Source: Draconibacterium sp. (GTDB lineage Bacteria; Bacteroidota; Bacteroidia; Bacteroidales; Prolixibacteraceae). Taken from it: a stretch of DNA of 37,249 nt. The stretch spans positions 1 through 37,249 of the forward strand of contig WOYV01000036.1 in NCBI GenBank assembly GCA_011620585.1, in the 5' to 3' direction. Positions 8,417-18,432 of the stretch are shown piece by piece. The number at the start of each line of letters is the position of its first letter. The first letter of the stretch is position 1. Both the position numbers and the translations under genes were made by a program. Under the pieces are notes generated by a model, which was not told where the DNA came from, ran no database searches, and saw only the letters and a program-made list of their open reading frames with translations.

Positions 8417-11400
8417 ATGGCCAATTGTGGTAAAGACATATTATTGAATCGCGAAGGGACCGAACAACAACAACGGTTTACCGATGCACTCAATCCTGAC
8501 TGGGTGAAGTTGAACGACTTTGGTTTGGAAGAGTGGATGAATTTTGCGTGGAATTTCGCAAGCCAGGTAAATTATTTCGGAATTGAAAATGACAAAATAC
8601 CACTGGGGAACTGGCAGGAATTCTTTCTCTCGAAAGCTGAATTAAAGAGTTTTTTAAAAGAAGTGGAACTTAGTTCGGAAGTTACGCCGCATCTGGCGCT
8701 TTATGTTACTTTTATTAAACTGCTCGGATATTCTAAAGATCATTTTAACCGGCTCACCAAACGTCATCTCGATTTTTACTACCACGATGTGCTGAAACTG
8801 GAGAAAGAACCGGCAAAGCCCGATCAGGTTTATGTCCTGTTCGAACTGGCAAAAAATGTGGTATCTGAGCAACTTGAAGAAAATACTCAACTGGATGCCG
8901 GAAAGGACAGCTCCGGGAAAAAGATGGTGTATAAAACCACCGAAAAACTGGTCGCCAATCAAACAAAAGTTTCGCTCTTAAAAAATGTTTATAACGACCA
9001 TGATGCAAAAAAACTGAAAGCAGCTGAAATAGCCAATTCATTTGATGGCAAAGGGGAGGAGCTTCCAAAAGGGACAACAGCCTGGTGGCCGTTCGGTCAT
9101 TACGAAAATTCGGGGGCTTCTGATTTTCCGGAAATGGATGATGCAAAAATCGGTTTTGCCATTTCCGGAGAAATTCTGGAACTGGCTGAAGGAAACCGTA
9201 ATATTCAAATTAGCCTTTCTTTTAATCAGAAACTTTCTAAATCCTACCATCTGCCCGATCTGGATGCTTCGCTTGAAATGTATTGCACCGGTGAGAAAGG
9301 CTGGCTGGGGCCATTTCATCCCTTCGACAATGTAAGCGGAATGAATGATAAAGTTACTTATCAATCCGGTTCACAAGACGATCGGTCGAAACTGAATATC
9401 TTGTTTCAAATTCCAAAAGAAGAAAAAGCCATTGTTTCATACGATCAGAAAATTCACAATGAAACCTTTGGTTCTACCTATCCCATCGTCCGGGTTCTTT
9501 TTAAAACAGCAGGTGAACTGGGTTTTGATCTTTATCGCGAATTGGTCGACAAAACATTGCTCTCCATCAGGGTGGATGTATTGGTTACCGGGGTTGGCCA
9601 TGCAAAACTGTACAACGATATTGGAGATATAAATAGCAAGAAACCATTTTATCCATTTGGAACACAGCCCGTTGTAAAATCAAAATTTTATATCGATTAT
9701 CCCGAATTGTACAAGAAAAAGTGGCAAGATGTTTCAGTTGCAATCCAATGGAAAAATACACCCGAAGATTTTTCCCAATGGTATGCTGCATATCGCAGTA
9801 CGTTTAGGACCCAAATCAGTGCCACCGATTTTATTACCGGGATTCTTAGCCAGGATTATCTCAATTCGCTGTTAGATAATCAAAGTTTAGCCCTGAAAAT
9901 GAAAACAGAATTCGATGCTTCGAAAACAGTGGATGAAGAGATTCAGAAAATTCAGTTCAATAACCTGATTGTCTGGAATAACGAATATTTTACCGCAGCT
10001 GCCGAGATCATTGAAAATGAGGAGTGGTCGGTACTGAGCGGGAAAGACAAGCTTCCATTATTCGATACTAAGGAGGAAGACGGAACTTTCACAATGAATT
10101 TTGAACTTACAAATCCTGCCCCGGGAACCGATGATGCAGGACCGGTAAGACTTTCGTTAAACCATTCATTTCTGCATGAAATGTATCCGCGTTTGTATGC
10201 ACTTGCCATGAGTAGCGAAGATAAAAATGTACTGATCCCAAATGAGCCCTACACTCCTTTTATCGAAACGCTTTCGCTCGATTATACTGCTTCGGCACAA
10301 GTTATACCCGATGGCTTGACTTATTTGCAGGAAGATTTTGAACTCTACCACGAACATCCTTTTGGTCAGGCAACAGAAAATATAGCAACAAGAATTGCCA
10401 ATGGAATTGTGGATGAGCAGGAAGCCCAAAAGCTTCGGATCGTTCCTACTTATTGCAAAGGTGGCGAGTTTTACATCGGGCTTGAAAATGCACAAAATAA
10501 GCAAATCGTTTCATTGCTGATACAGGTGTTGGAAGGAAGCGAGAATCCGGAGGCTGATTCCTTTATCGGCAATCAAAAAGTGGAATGGTGGATGCTTTGC
10601 AACAACGATTGGAAACCGCTTGATACAAGCGATATTATTCTGAATGAAACAGGCAATCTTCTGAAATCAGGTATTCTGCGTTTTGCCATTCCAAAAGAAG
10701 CAAGTAATTCAACTACTTTGCTTCCGGCTGGTTACCACTGGCTTAAAGCCCGGATTCATAAAAGCTACGATGCGGTTCCGAAAATGATTGGCGTTCACGC
10801 TCAGGCCGTACAGGCAAAATTCGATGATAATGAAAATTCGTTGTCGCACTTAGCAACAGGTTTACCGGCCGCTTCCATCTCAAAAATGGTGAACCGCTTA
10901 CCACGGGTTAAGGCGCTTACGCAACCATACAACTCATTCGGCGGTGTTCCCCAGGAAAGCGACGAAGCGTATTATCGTCGGGTTAGCGAAAGGTTGCGTC
11001 ATAAAAACAGGGCCATTACTTTATGGGATTATGAGCATCTGGTTCTTCAGAATTTTCCTGAAATTCATAAGGTGAAGTGCCTGAACCATACCCGTTCAGT
11101 TTTACAGAACAACAAACGAAACACCCGCTACCTGGCCCCCGGAAACGTAAGCCTGGTAGTGATTCCTGATATAGTAAACAGGAGTGTATTTGATATTTAC
11201 AAGCCTAGGGTGAGCAAAGCAACACTCAATCGAATAGAGGATTTTTTCCATAACTTAATTTCTCCGTTAGTCCAATTAACGGTTTTAAATCCCGAATACG
11301 AGGAAGTACGCGTAGTTTTAAAAGTACAGTTCATAAAAGGATTTGACGAGGTTCATTATAAAAATGTACTGAAAAATGAGCTCACGCGATTGCTTTCTCC

Positions 11401-11677
11401 CTGGGCTTTTAACACCGGGGCCAGCATCCGTTTTGGAATTTCGCTCCATAAAAGTGTGGTTATTCATTTTGTTGAGAAACTGGAATATGTCGATTTTGTT
11501 ACCGATCTGAAGTTGTTTCAGTTGAACGCTTCAACAGGAATTGAAAACGAAGTCAGTGTGGCCGTACCTTCAAGCCCGGAAGCTATTCTGGTTTCGTCAA
11601 AAACACATATTGTTGACGATTACGAAAACCTTTGCACAAAACAAGATATCGAACCCTCAGAATCATGTCAGAAGTAA
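8417..11677 (+). CDS. Baseplate protein J-like (Afp11-like)
   Basis: A 1086-aa protein forms the larger wedge component of the eCIS baseplate, equivalent to Afp11/Pvc11 and related to phage J/gp6. The N-terminal part (about 1-150) is helical, with a Trp/Phe-rich opening. The middle is large and beta-rich. The C-terminal quarter holds the J-type signature GGVPQESDEAYYRRVSERLR (about residues 843-862) with NRAITLWDYEHLVLQNFPEI. It ends in a typical repeated beta-alpha fold (VRVVLKVQFIKGFDEV). It overlaps the next gene's likely start by 13 nt. The end of the protein has a short Cys-containing tail (NLCTKQDIEPSESC), whose role is unclear. Confidence 0.93.
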   Translation: MANCGKDILLNREGTEQQQRFTDALNPDWVKLNDFGLEEWMNFAWNFASQVNYFGIENDKIPLGNWQEFFLSKAELKSFLKEVELSSEVTPHLALYVTFIKLLGYSKDHFNRLTKRHLDFYYHDVLKLEKEPAKPDQVYVLFELAKNVVSEQLEENTQLDAGKDSSGKKMVYKTTEKLVANQTKVSLLKNVYNDHDAKKLKAAEIANSFDGKGEELPKGTTAWWPFGHYENSGASDFPEMDDAKIGFAISGEILELAEGNRNIQISLSFNQKLSKSYHLPDLDASLEMYCTGEKGWLGPFHPFDNVSGMNDKVTYQSGSQDDRSKLNILFQIPKEEKAIVSYDQKIHNETFGSTYPIVRVLFKTAGELGFDLYRELVDKTLLSIRVDVLVTGVGHAKLYNDIGDINSKKPFYPFGTQPVVKSKFYIDYPELYKKKWQDVSVAIQWKNTPEDFSQWYAAYRSTFRTQISATDFITGILSQDYLNSLLDNQSLALKMKTEFDASKTVDEEIQKIQFNNLIVWNNEYFTAAAEIIENEEWSVLSGKDKLPLFDTKEEDGTFTMNFELTNPAPGTDDAGPVRLSLNHSFLHEMYPRLYALAMSSEDKNVLIPNEPYTPFIETLSLDYTASAQVIPDGLTYLQEDFELYHEHPFGQATENIATRIANGIVDEQEAQKLRIVPTYCKGGEFYIGLENAQNKQIVSLLIQVLEGSENPEADSFIGNQKVEWWMLCNNDWKPLDTSDIILNETGNLLKSGILRFAIPKEASNSTTLLPAGYHWLKARIHKSYDAVPKMIGVHAQAVQAKFDDNENSLSHLATGLPAASISKMVNRLPRVKALTQPYNSFGGVPQESDEAYYRRVSERLRHKNRAITLWDYEHLVLQNFPEIHKVKCLNHTRSVLQNNKRNTRYLAPGNVSLVVIPDIVNRSVFDIYKPRVSKATLNRIEDFFHNLISPLVQLTVLNPEYEEVRVVLKVQFIKGFDEVHYKNVLKNELTRLLSPWAFNTGASIRFGISLHKSVVIHFVEKLEYVDFVTDLKLFQLNASTGIENEVSVAVPSSPEAILVSSKTHIVDDYENLCTKQDIEPSESCQK

Positions 11678-14415
11678 ACAAACATATCACACTTCCTAAA
11701 AGCGTGGCTACATCCGACGATCTGGATTATGCTTTCCTTCGTAAAAAAGGACAGGAATATATCGAGAAATTGTCGGGCAGCATTTGGACGGATTATAACG
11801 AGCATGATCCGGGAATCACGATTCTCGAAATGCTTTGTTATGCCATCACCGACCTGGGAGCGCGCATCAATATGCCGCTCGAAAATATTCTTACACCTCC
11901 TGAGGGCGGAGGTTCGGTAGCCGATCAGTTTTACAGGGCCATTCAGATTCTTCCGTCGAAACCCCTGGCCGAAGCTGATTACCGGAAGCTTTTTATCGAC
12001 ATCGATGGGGTGAAAAACTGCTGGTTGCGAAAGTTTGAAAAAACAGTGTACGTGGACTGCAAAAACAACCGGCTTTCATACAACAGGAAGGATTTTGCTG
12101 ATATAGATAAGGAAGATCGCAGTACGTTTGTTTTGAACGGATTATACCGGGTTATTGTTGATTTTGATGAAGAGGTTTTAAAAGATACCGAAGATAAAGA
12201 GGCGAAGAAACAAGAAATCAGAAGAGCTGTAAGAACCTTGTATCACAGTAACCGGAATTTGTGTGAAGACCTCGTAAAAGTTGAAGAAGTGCAAGCATTT
12301 CCGGTTCAGGTTTGTGCCAGTATCGAGGTCCGTCCCGAAGTTGATGAAGAGCTGGTTCATGCAAAAGTTTTGTGGGCCATCGATAAGTATTTTTCTCCCG
12401 GTCTGCGCTTTTATTCCTTGCAGGAAATGCTGGACAAAGGATATACTACTGCACAAATTTTTGAAGGCCCGCTGCTGCATCATGGTTTTATCGATCCTAA
12501 CGAGCTGGCGGCTGCTAAGCTTCGGAAAGAAGTGCGGTTGTCCGACCTCGTGCAACTGATTATGGATATTGAAGGTGTTCGCTTAATAAGAGATATCTCA
12601 ATCAACGATTGCAGCGAGAATAGTGAGGCAAAAAACGAATGGCTGGTATGTGTGCCCAACGATAAAAAACCTGTTCGGTGCCACCAGGGCGCTTTCAGCT
12701 ATTATAAAGGCGTTCTTCCGGTAAACGTGAATTCAAAAAAGGTAAAAGAATACCTCGAAATTTTGCGGGCGACTGAAAAAAGTGAGCAGGAGCTTGCAGG
12801 TGTAGGCATGGATATTCCTGTCCCAAATGGCGAATTTCTATCAACCGGCGAAACGACAACGATCCAAAACGATTTTCCGGAAACATACGGAATCGGAAAG
12901 CTTGGTTTGAGTTCCAAAGCGTCGGCTAAAAGACGGGCACAGGCAAAACAACTCAAAGCTTACCTGCTTTTCTTCGATCAGGTTTTTGCCAGTTATTTTG
13001 CGCATTTGGATAAGGTAAAAGATATTCTGTCGGTCGACTCAAAATTGGCCCAAACCTATTTTACCCAGGCAGTTCAGGATGTGCGTGGCCTGGCCGGGAT
13101 TGTTGATGAATATAGTTCAGATCCAGGCGTTTTAACCGAAAAGTTGCTTTCGGAACTCGACAATAATATTCCCCGGAAAAATAAAGTTCTGGATCATTTG
13201 CTGGCTCGCTTTGCCGAAAAATTCAGCGAATATTCCTTTCTGATGAAAGAATTGTACGGAAGTTTTGCCGATCAGTCCATCATAAATGCCAAAGAAGTAT
13301 TTCTCTCTGAATATGGTGAAAAATACAATGTTTACGGCGAGAGTATCAATCATGGAATTAGCAACTGGCGAGGCAGTGCATTTAATTATTTCCGTCAAAA
13401 ACCGAAAAATCTGTGGGATACTGAAAATGTAGCAGGTGCCCAGAAACGGATTGCGCGCTTGTGTGGAATTAAGGATTACCGCCGGCGAAAGTTGTCGGGG
13501 TCCTTCGCCGAAATCTACGATCTGATTGATTCGGATGGGGAAAAAGTATATCGTTGGCGGATTTGGAATCAAAAAGGTGAAGCTGTACTTTCTGCTACGG
13601 TTAATTACAAAGCGCCCCGTTTTGCCGAAACCGAAATGTATCAGTCGGTTGTAAAAGTGGTCGAATGCGATCCGGATTTGGTAACGAAAGCATTTGAAAA
13701 AGAAATGAAAGATGAAGCTGTAGTTGCGAATTTTGAAATACAACGGGCCGAAAGTGGGTTGTACTCCTTCGGCGTGATCAACGTAAATGCTGATCCGAAA
13801 AGCGCCGACAGGATAATTGCCCGGCAATTTTTGTACTATGATACTCAAACTGAACTTCTGGAGGCGATTCTGGATTTAATCAAATTTCTAAGAACAGATT
13901 TTGCCGAAGAAGGAATGTTTATCGTAGAAAATATTTTGTTGCGTCCCAATGTAAATGAAAAAGAAGGATTGATGGATCAGTTTATGCCTGTTTGTACCGA
14001 TGGCTGCGAAAGTTGCGAACCTGTCGATCCTTATTCATACCGGGTAACGGTGGTTTTGCCGGGCTGGACCTACCGTTTCAGAAACATGGACTTCAGAAAT
14101 TTTATGGAAGAACTGATTCGAAGAGAGTTGCCTGCACATGTATTGGCGAGGATTTGCTGGATTGGTGAGCGGGCAGGTACTGTGGAAGATTCTGATAACG
14201 ATATGATCCGCTTTGAGCAGGACTACAAAGAATTCCTGCTTCGGAAAACAAAGTCGGGACAGGCGCAGAATGCACCCGTCCTGAAGAAACTAATCAACAC
14301 GTTAACATATCTAAATTCGATCTATCCGACAGGAAGATTGATTGATTGCGAAGATGAAGAAGATTCGCTGAAAGGCCGCATTGTTTTGGGCCGTACAAAT
14401 ATTGGAAACCTTTAA
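11665..14415 (+). CDS. Baseplate wedge protein (Afp12-like)
   Basis: The product is 916 aa from the ATG at 11665. A further-upstream ATG at 11632 would add 11 residues inside the previous gene, so I prefer MSEVNK. Family hallmarks are YNEHDPGITILEMLCYAITD (about residues 42-61), AKQLKAYLLFFDQVFASYF near 425-443, and the C-terminal DPYSYRVTVVLPGWTYRF with the ending PAHVLARICWI. These are characteristic of Afp12/Pvc12, which pairs with Afp11 as the baseplate wedge. A Cys-rich stretch (CTDGCESC, about 776-783) precedes the last domain. The next gene follows after 11 nt. Confidence 0.92.
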   Translation: MSEVNKHITLPKSVATSDDLDYAFLRKKGQEYIEKLSGSIWTDYNEHDPGITILEMLCYAITDLGARINMPLENILTPPEGGGSVADQFYRAIQILPSKPLAEADYRKLFIDIDGVKNCWLRKFEKTVYVDCKNNRLSYNRKDFADIDKEDRSTFVLNGLYRVIVDFDEEVLKDTEDKEAKKQEIRRAVRTLYHSNRNLCEDLVKVEEVQAFPVQVCASIEVRPEVDEELVHAKVLWAIDKYFSPGLRFYSLQEMLDKGYTTAQIFEGPLLHHGFIDPNELAAAKLRKEVRLSDLVQLIMDIEGVRLIRDISINDCSENSEAKNEWLVCVPNDKKPVRCHQGAFSYYKGVLPVNVNSKKVKEYLEILRATEKSEQELAGVGMDIPVPNGEFLSTGETTTIQNDFPETYGIGKLGLSSKASAKRRAQAKQLKAYLLFFDQVFASYFAHLDKVKDILSVDSKLAQTYFTQAVQDVRGLAGIVDEYSSDPGVLTEKLLSELDNNIPRKNKVLDHLLARFAEKFSEYSFLMKELYGSFADQSIINAKEVFLSEYGEKYNVYGESINHGISNWRGSAFNYFRQKPKNLWDTENVAGAQKRIARLCGIKDYRRRKLSGSFAEIYDLIDSDGEKVYRWRIWNQKGEAVLSATVNYKAPRFAETEMYQSVVKVVECDPDLVTKAFEKEMKDEAVVANFEIQRAESGLYSFGVINVNADPKSADRIIARQFLYYDTQTELLEAILDLIKFLRTDFAEEGMFIVENILLRPNVNEKEGLMDQFMPVCTDGCESCEPVDPYSYRVTVVLPGWTYRFRNMDFRNFMEELIRRELPAHVLARICWIGERAGTVEDSDNDMIRFEQDYKEFLLRKTKSGQAQNAPVLKKLINTLTYLNSIYPTGRLIDCEDEEDSLKGRIVLGRTNIGNL

Positions 14416-14426
14416 TTACAGAAGCG

Positions 14427-17400
14427 ATGGCATCGAAATTAACACAAATCACCAGTGGGTATCATACTTTCGTCGAAAACCAGGTACTAACAGAAAACCA
14501 GTTAAACGAATTCGTTTCGTACTTCGACGACCAGGATCGTTTATCAAGGGTTTTCCTTCATGGAGTTGGAGTGGTTTGCGGGTTTAAACTCGCTGTTTCT
14601 GCGGCAAAAATTACCATTTCGCAGGGGGTAGGTATTACTACCGACGGCGACCTGGTCCAATTAAAAGAGGCCCTGAAAGGAACAACAGACAGAAAACTGG
14701 TTGACGGTTCGCTTTCGTTTACGCATTACCGTAAATTCAAGGATGAGGAGGCCTTTTATGCACCTTTCAGAAAGCTGAAAGGCAAAAAGGAACTTTCGAG
14801 CGCCACTCTCGAAATGTTTGAGTTATTTCCAGATAATGTGGAGAAAACAAAAGCCTTAACCGAACTGTCGGGGTGGAAAGAAATGGCAGTTGTGTTGTAT
14901 CTCGAATCATTTGCCGATGACGGGGACCTTTGCACAGCCATCGATTGCGACAACCAGGGCATCGAACAGGTGAACCGGTTGAAAGTGTTGTTGATGCCAA
15001 AAGCCGAAGCTGAATTTCTTGCTTCCAATGATCCTGTATTTTCTGAATACAATAACATCGACAGCTATTTTAAACTTCCTTCACCCGCGGTTAAAAGGGT
15101 TGTTCTAAACCAGGTGTATACTTCGAAATACGAAGATTTGAAACGTGCTTATTCCGATGCCATCGTTAGTGGGAATACGCTAACTGGTTTAAAGGATGGA
15201 ATCACGGTTCTGGCAAATAAATTTGATGATTTACTTAAACTGAACCTGAAACAAAGTGAGCTGGATATTACGCTGAAACGGCTGGATTCCCTTTACTCAT
15301 TTAAAACCTACGGCGAACCATTCGATATTCAATATCGCTACGATTTTCTGAAAGACCTTGTGGATACTTACCACGAAATTGTGGCTTTGCTGCTCGATAT
15401 CAGGCAAATATGTATCCCGGATACCACTGCTTTCCCAAAACATCTTATGTTGGGCCTAATCTCCGAAATTGGTGACGAACCAAAACACTTGCGGCACGAT
15501 TTTTATCCGGCAGCCACAGCCGGGTGCGAGATGAGGGAAAAAGCCAGGTCGCTTTTCGAAAAGATAATTGTGCAGATTAAAAGTTATACCGTAAAATCGG
15601 GCGAAATACGAATCACGCCATCCAATAAGCTAAACCAACTCAGTCGGCGGAGTATTCCGTTTTATTACCTGGTTAACAGTTCCCTGCTTCAAACGTGGAA
15701 TTTCGAAAAGACCAGGATTTACCGACAAAACCAACAACTTACTTATCACCGCGAAAATGTGGCAAAACTACCTCAATTACAGGAACCGCTATTTTATAAT
15801 ACCGATCGTTTTGATTTCTACCGGATTGAAGGACACCAGGGAAAAGACTACCGCGATGTGCTGGAAGACCTGAACGATCAGAAAACAGAATATGGTTTGT
15901 CATTCGATATAAAAGCGCTTTCGGTGAACATCAACACCGAAACCCTGGATGTGGATGATTACGAGTGCGAATTTGAAGACCTGAAAGTGATGCTGAAAGC
16001 CTGGACTTCGGAACAGGATTGCATCCTGGCGCAGGTCGCTTCTTTTTTCTCCAGTTTTAGTACAAAAGTGCCGGGTGCCAATGCGAAGGAAGCCGAACTC
16101 GATTTGAAACCGGGCGTGCGGAATACTGCTGCTTTTACCAACCTATCTGAAGCAAGCAAGTCCAGGAATTATTCACTGGTCACGAGTACAGGTACAAAGT
16201 CATTGTATCAGATGGCCAATAAGAGTAATGTGGTAAAAGACAATATGAGTGTGGTTGATGACACGCTGGGTGTTGAAATGAAAAAGGCTATTGAAGAAAC
16301 CAAAGGTGGTTCGGTAAACGACCTGATTGCCAGCTCGCGCACAAAAATTCTTGAAAAAGTAAATACCGACGAGTGGAATGCCGAACCGGATTTAAAGGAT
16401 TTCATAGCTAACAAGTCAGTTGAACTAATGGCTTACATGCACATTTTAACACAACAGATGCCTGTTGCTCTAAATGTAGTTGATCCGCTTAAAGTAAAAG
16501 ACTATAAACTTTCACTGAGTCAGTTATGTTCGCTGGTTCAGAAACTAAAAGCAGGTTACCAGTCCACTCAATTATCAGTTGGTTTGCGGGCTTATACCGG
16601 TTTGCTGATTAACCAGTTGTCGACAGTTTGCTGTTCGGGTAAAAAGCTGGAGGTATTACTCGAAGAAGTGGACGACCGCAAAGGGCAGATTCTGTTACGT
16701 CTTCAACTTTCGAAATTTATTGAACAACATCCCGGACTGGAGCACAAAGCCGGTGTTGAACCCGGTGGAACTTTTGTTATCGTTTATAAGAACAAGGAAG
16801 TGGCCCCTTTGTCGCAGGTGCCGGGCAACACCGTGATTGCTGATTTCGCGCTTCCTTATATGTGTTGTTCCGATTGTGCTTCTATCAACTACATTATTGC
16901 AAAACCGGAAGCCAGTTTACGTCTGGAGCGAGATAAATATTGTCTGCTTACCGATACCGATCCGATTCTTTACCAGGCTACACCTGTAGATGGAGTGGTT
17001 GAAGCCAGCCCCGAAACTTCAGGTATAAGTATCGAAGATGGTAAAATCGTGGTGTTACCCGATGTTTTCGATCAAACGATGCTGGGCAAAGCCATTCGCT
17101 TTACAGTAAATAAACAGGTAACCGATGCGGTACTTACTGTTTATCAGGGCGTGGCAGCCGATTTTAAAGTGCCGGAAGGGCCGACAGACCAGGCAACACA
17201 TCGCTTCGAAGCCAACGGGAAAAATCTTGAAGGGGCTTCTTATTTATGGGACTTTGGCGACGGATCAACTTCAAAAGAAACAACGCCAACACATACGTAT
17301 AAACTTCCGGTAAACGATCAGGATAAAGTAACTGTAGTATTGATTGTTACCGCTGCAAACGGAATTTGCAAAACACGTGTCGGGCACGATATTACATTTG

Positions 17401-18431
17401 TAGAAATTAAACCGGAGATTGCGTTGAAGGTTCCGGTTTATTGCGAAAACGATAAAACCCCTTATCCGTTTACGGTAACACCCGAAGGTGCAAAAGTCGG
17501 GATCAGTGGACCGGGAGTACAACTGGGAAGCGACGGGCTGTTTCATTTTGTCCCGGCTGCGGCAAACGCGGGAATTATCAAATTTGTTTTGAATGGCGAA
17601 GATGCCGGAATAAGCGTTCGGGTTGTGTCGGCGCCGCAGGCTGCTTGCAGTCCCAGACAAGTGGAAAACCAGTTGGTTATTTCCAACTTGTCGAAAAATG
17701 CACACGACTTCGAATGGTCGATCAACGGATCAAAACAAAGCACTGCGAATCTCGATCCAATCGTGATAAATCTTACCCCGAACAGTCCGAGTGAATGGAA
17801 GATAACGCTGATTGCAACGGGGGCAGAAGTTTGTCCGGTTAGCAGAACTTCTGTTGGAATTACGACCAAATATATAGAGGAAACGCCGGTGAATAACTGC
17901 GTGGAAGAAGCAAAAACCGCCATTTTAAACGATTTCAAGATACTTTCAACCATTAAACCTGATACCAGCGGTATAGTTGGAGATATTCTGGTTCAGACAC
18001 AAAGTATCTATGGCGGAACTACAGAGTTTAGCAAAGGCGTTATTGACCGGATTGATGATTTCATGAGCGGTAAAGCCAATAGCGAAGTTCGGGTTATGTT
18101 TGAAAAACTTTGGAACAAAACATTCGATATGATCATTGAAATGAGCGGGCAAGCCGAAATTCAAAAGCAACTGATAACCTTGTTCGAGCTTCAGATACGA
18201 CTGTTTTACAATGTAATGGGATGCCAGAGCAACGAAACACTTAAAGCATTTGGCGATACGTTGGATAGTCTGCTCAATCAGTTACTGGACTTCTATAACC
18301 AATTAAAGGAGCGCCAGATTTCATTCAGTGAAACAATGAAAGCGTTTATAAAAGAATACGCTGCAAAAGTTGCTGACCTACTTTTCCTTGCTGAACATAC
18401 AAAAATTGTAATCAATAATGCATTAATCTAA
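14427..18431 (+). CDS. Large PKD-containing eCIS structural protein in the Afp13 (fibre) position
   Basis: The 1334-aa product lies between the baseplate genes and the tape measure, where Afp/PVC have the tail fibre. Its N-terminus (about residues 1-75) reads FVENQVLTENQLNEFVSYFD, then a GVGVVCGFKL and ISQGVGITTDGDL segment, a beta-sandwich opening seen in baseplate-attached proteins. Residues about 150-800 are mostly helical with coiled-coil character. A Cys motif (CCSDC) lies near 812-816. A PKD domain centres on WDFGDG (941-946), followed by a further Ig/PKD-like region to about 1145 and a helical C-terminus. There is no collagen-like or adenovirus-fibre repeat. A baseplate-anchored target-binding or surface appendage is the best guess, since PKD domains often bind glycans or proteins. 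Confidence 0.7.
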   Translation: MASKLTQITSGYHTFVENQVLTENQLNEFVSYFDDQDRLSRVFLHGVGVVCGFKLAVSAAKITISQGVGITTDGDLVQLKEALKGTTDRKLVDGSLSFTHYRKFKDEEAFYAPFRKLKGKKELSSATLEMFELFPDNVEKTKALTELSGWKEMAVVLYLESFADDGDLCTAIDCDNQGIEQVNRLKVLLMPKAEAEFLASNDPVFSEYNNIDSYFKLPSPAVKRVVLNQVYTSKYEDLKRAYSDAIVSGNTLTGLKDGITVLANKFDDLLKLNLKQSELDITLKRLDSLYSFKTYGEPFDIQYRYDFLKDLVDTYHEIVALLLDIRQICIPDTTAFPKHLMLGLISEIGDEPKHLRHDFYPAATAGCEMREKARSLFEKIIVQIKSYTVKSGEIRITPSNKLNQLSRRSIPFYYLVNSSLLQTWNFEKTRIYRQNQQLTYHRENVAKLPQLQEPLFYNTDRFDFYRIEGHQGKDYRDVLEDLNDQKTEYGLSFDIKALSVNINTETLDVDDYECEFEDLKVMLKAWTSEQDCILAQVASFFSSFSTKVPGANAKEAELDLKPGVRNTAAFTNLSEASKSRNYSLVTSTGTKSLYQMANKSNVVKDNMSVVDDTLGVEMKKAIEETKGGSVNDLIASSRTKILEKVNTDEWNAEPDLKDFIANKSVELMAYMHILTQQMPVALNVVDPLKVKDYKLSLSQLCSLVQKLKAGYQSTQLSVGLRAYTGLLINQLSTVCCSGKKLEVLLEEVDDRKGQILLRLQLSKFIEQHPGLEHKAGVEPGGTFVIVYKNKEVAPLSQVPGNTVIADFALPYMCCSDCASINYIIAKPEASLRLERDKYCLLTDTDPILYQATPVDGVVEASPETSGISIEDGKIVVLPDVFDQTMLGKAIRFTVNKQVTDAVLTVYQGVAADFKVPEGPTDQATHRFEANGKNLEGASYLWDFGDGSTSKETTPTHTYKLPVNDQDKVTVVLIVTAANGICKTRVGHDITFVEIKPEIALKVPVYCENDKTPYPFTVTPEGAKVGISGPGVQLGSDGLFHFVPAAANAGIIKFVLNGEDAGISVRVVSAPQAACSPRQVENQLVISNLSKNAHDFEWSINGSKQSTANLDPIVINLTPNSPSEWKITLIATGAEVCPVSRTSVGITTKYIEETPVNNCVEEAKTAILNDFKILSTIKPDTSGIVGDILVQTQSIYGGTTEFSKGVIDRIDDFMSGKANSEVRVMFEKLWNKTFDMIIEMSGQAEIQKQLITLFELQIRLFYNVMGCQSNETLKAFGDTLDSLLNQLLDFYNQLKERQISFSETMKAFIKEYAAKVADLLFLAEHTKIVINNALI

Positions 18432-18432
18432 T

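Noticed and set aside
13132-13848. 238-codon minus-strand frame inside the Afp12-like gene
   Set aside because: It is antisense to a strongly conserved baseplate gene, and the composition (Phe/Ile-rich) is what reverse reading of its codons gives. No family resemblance.
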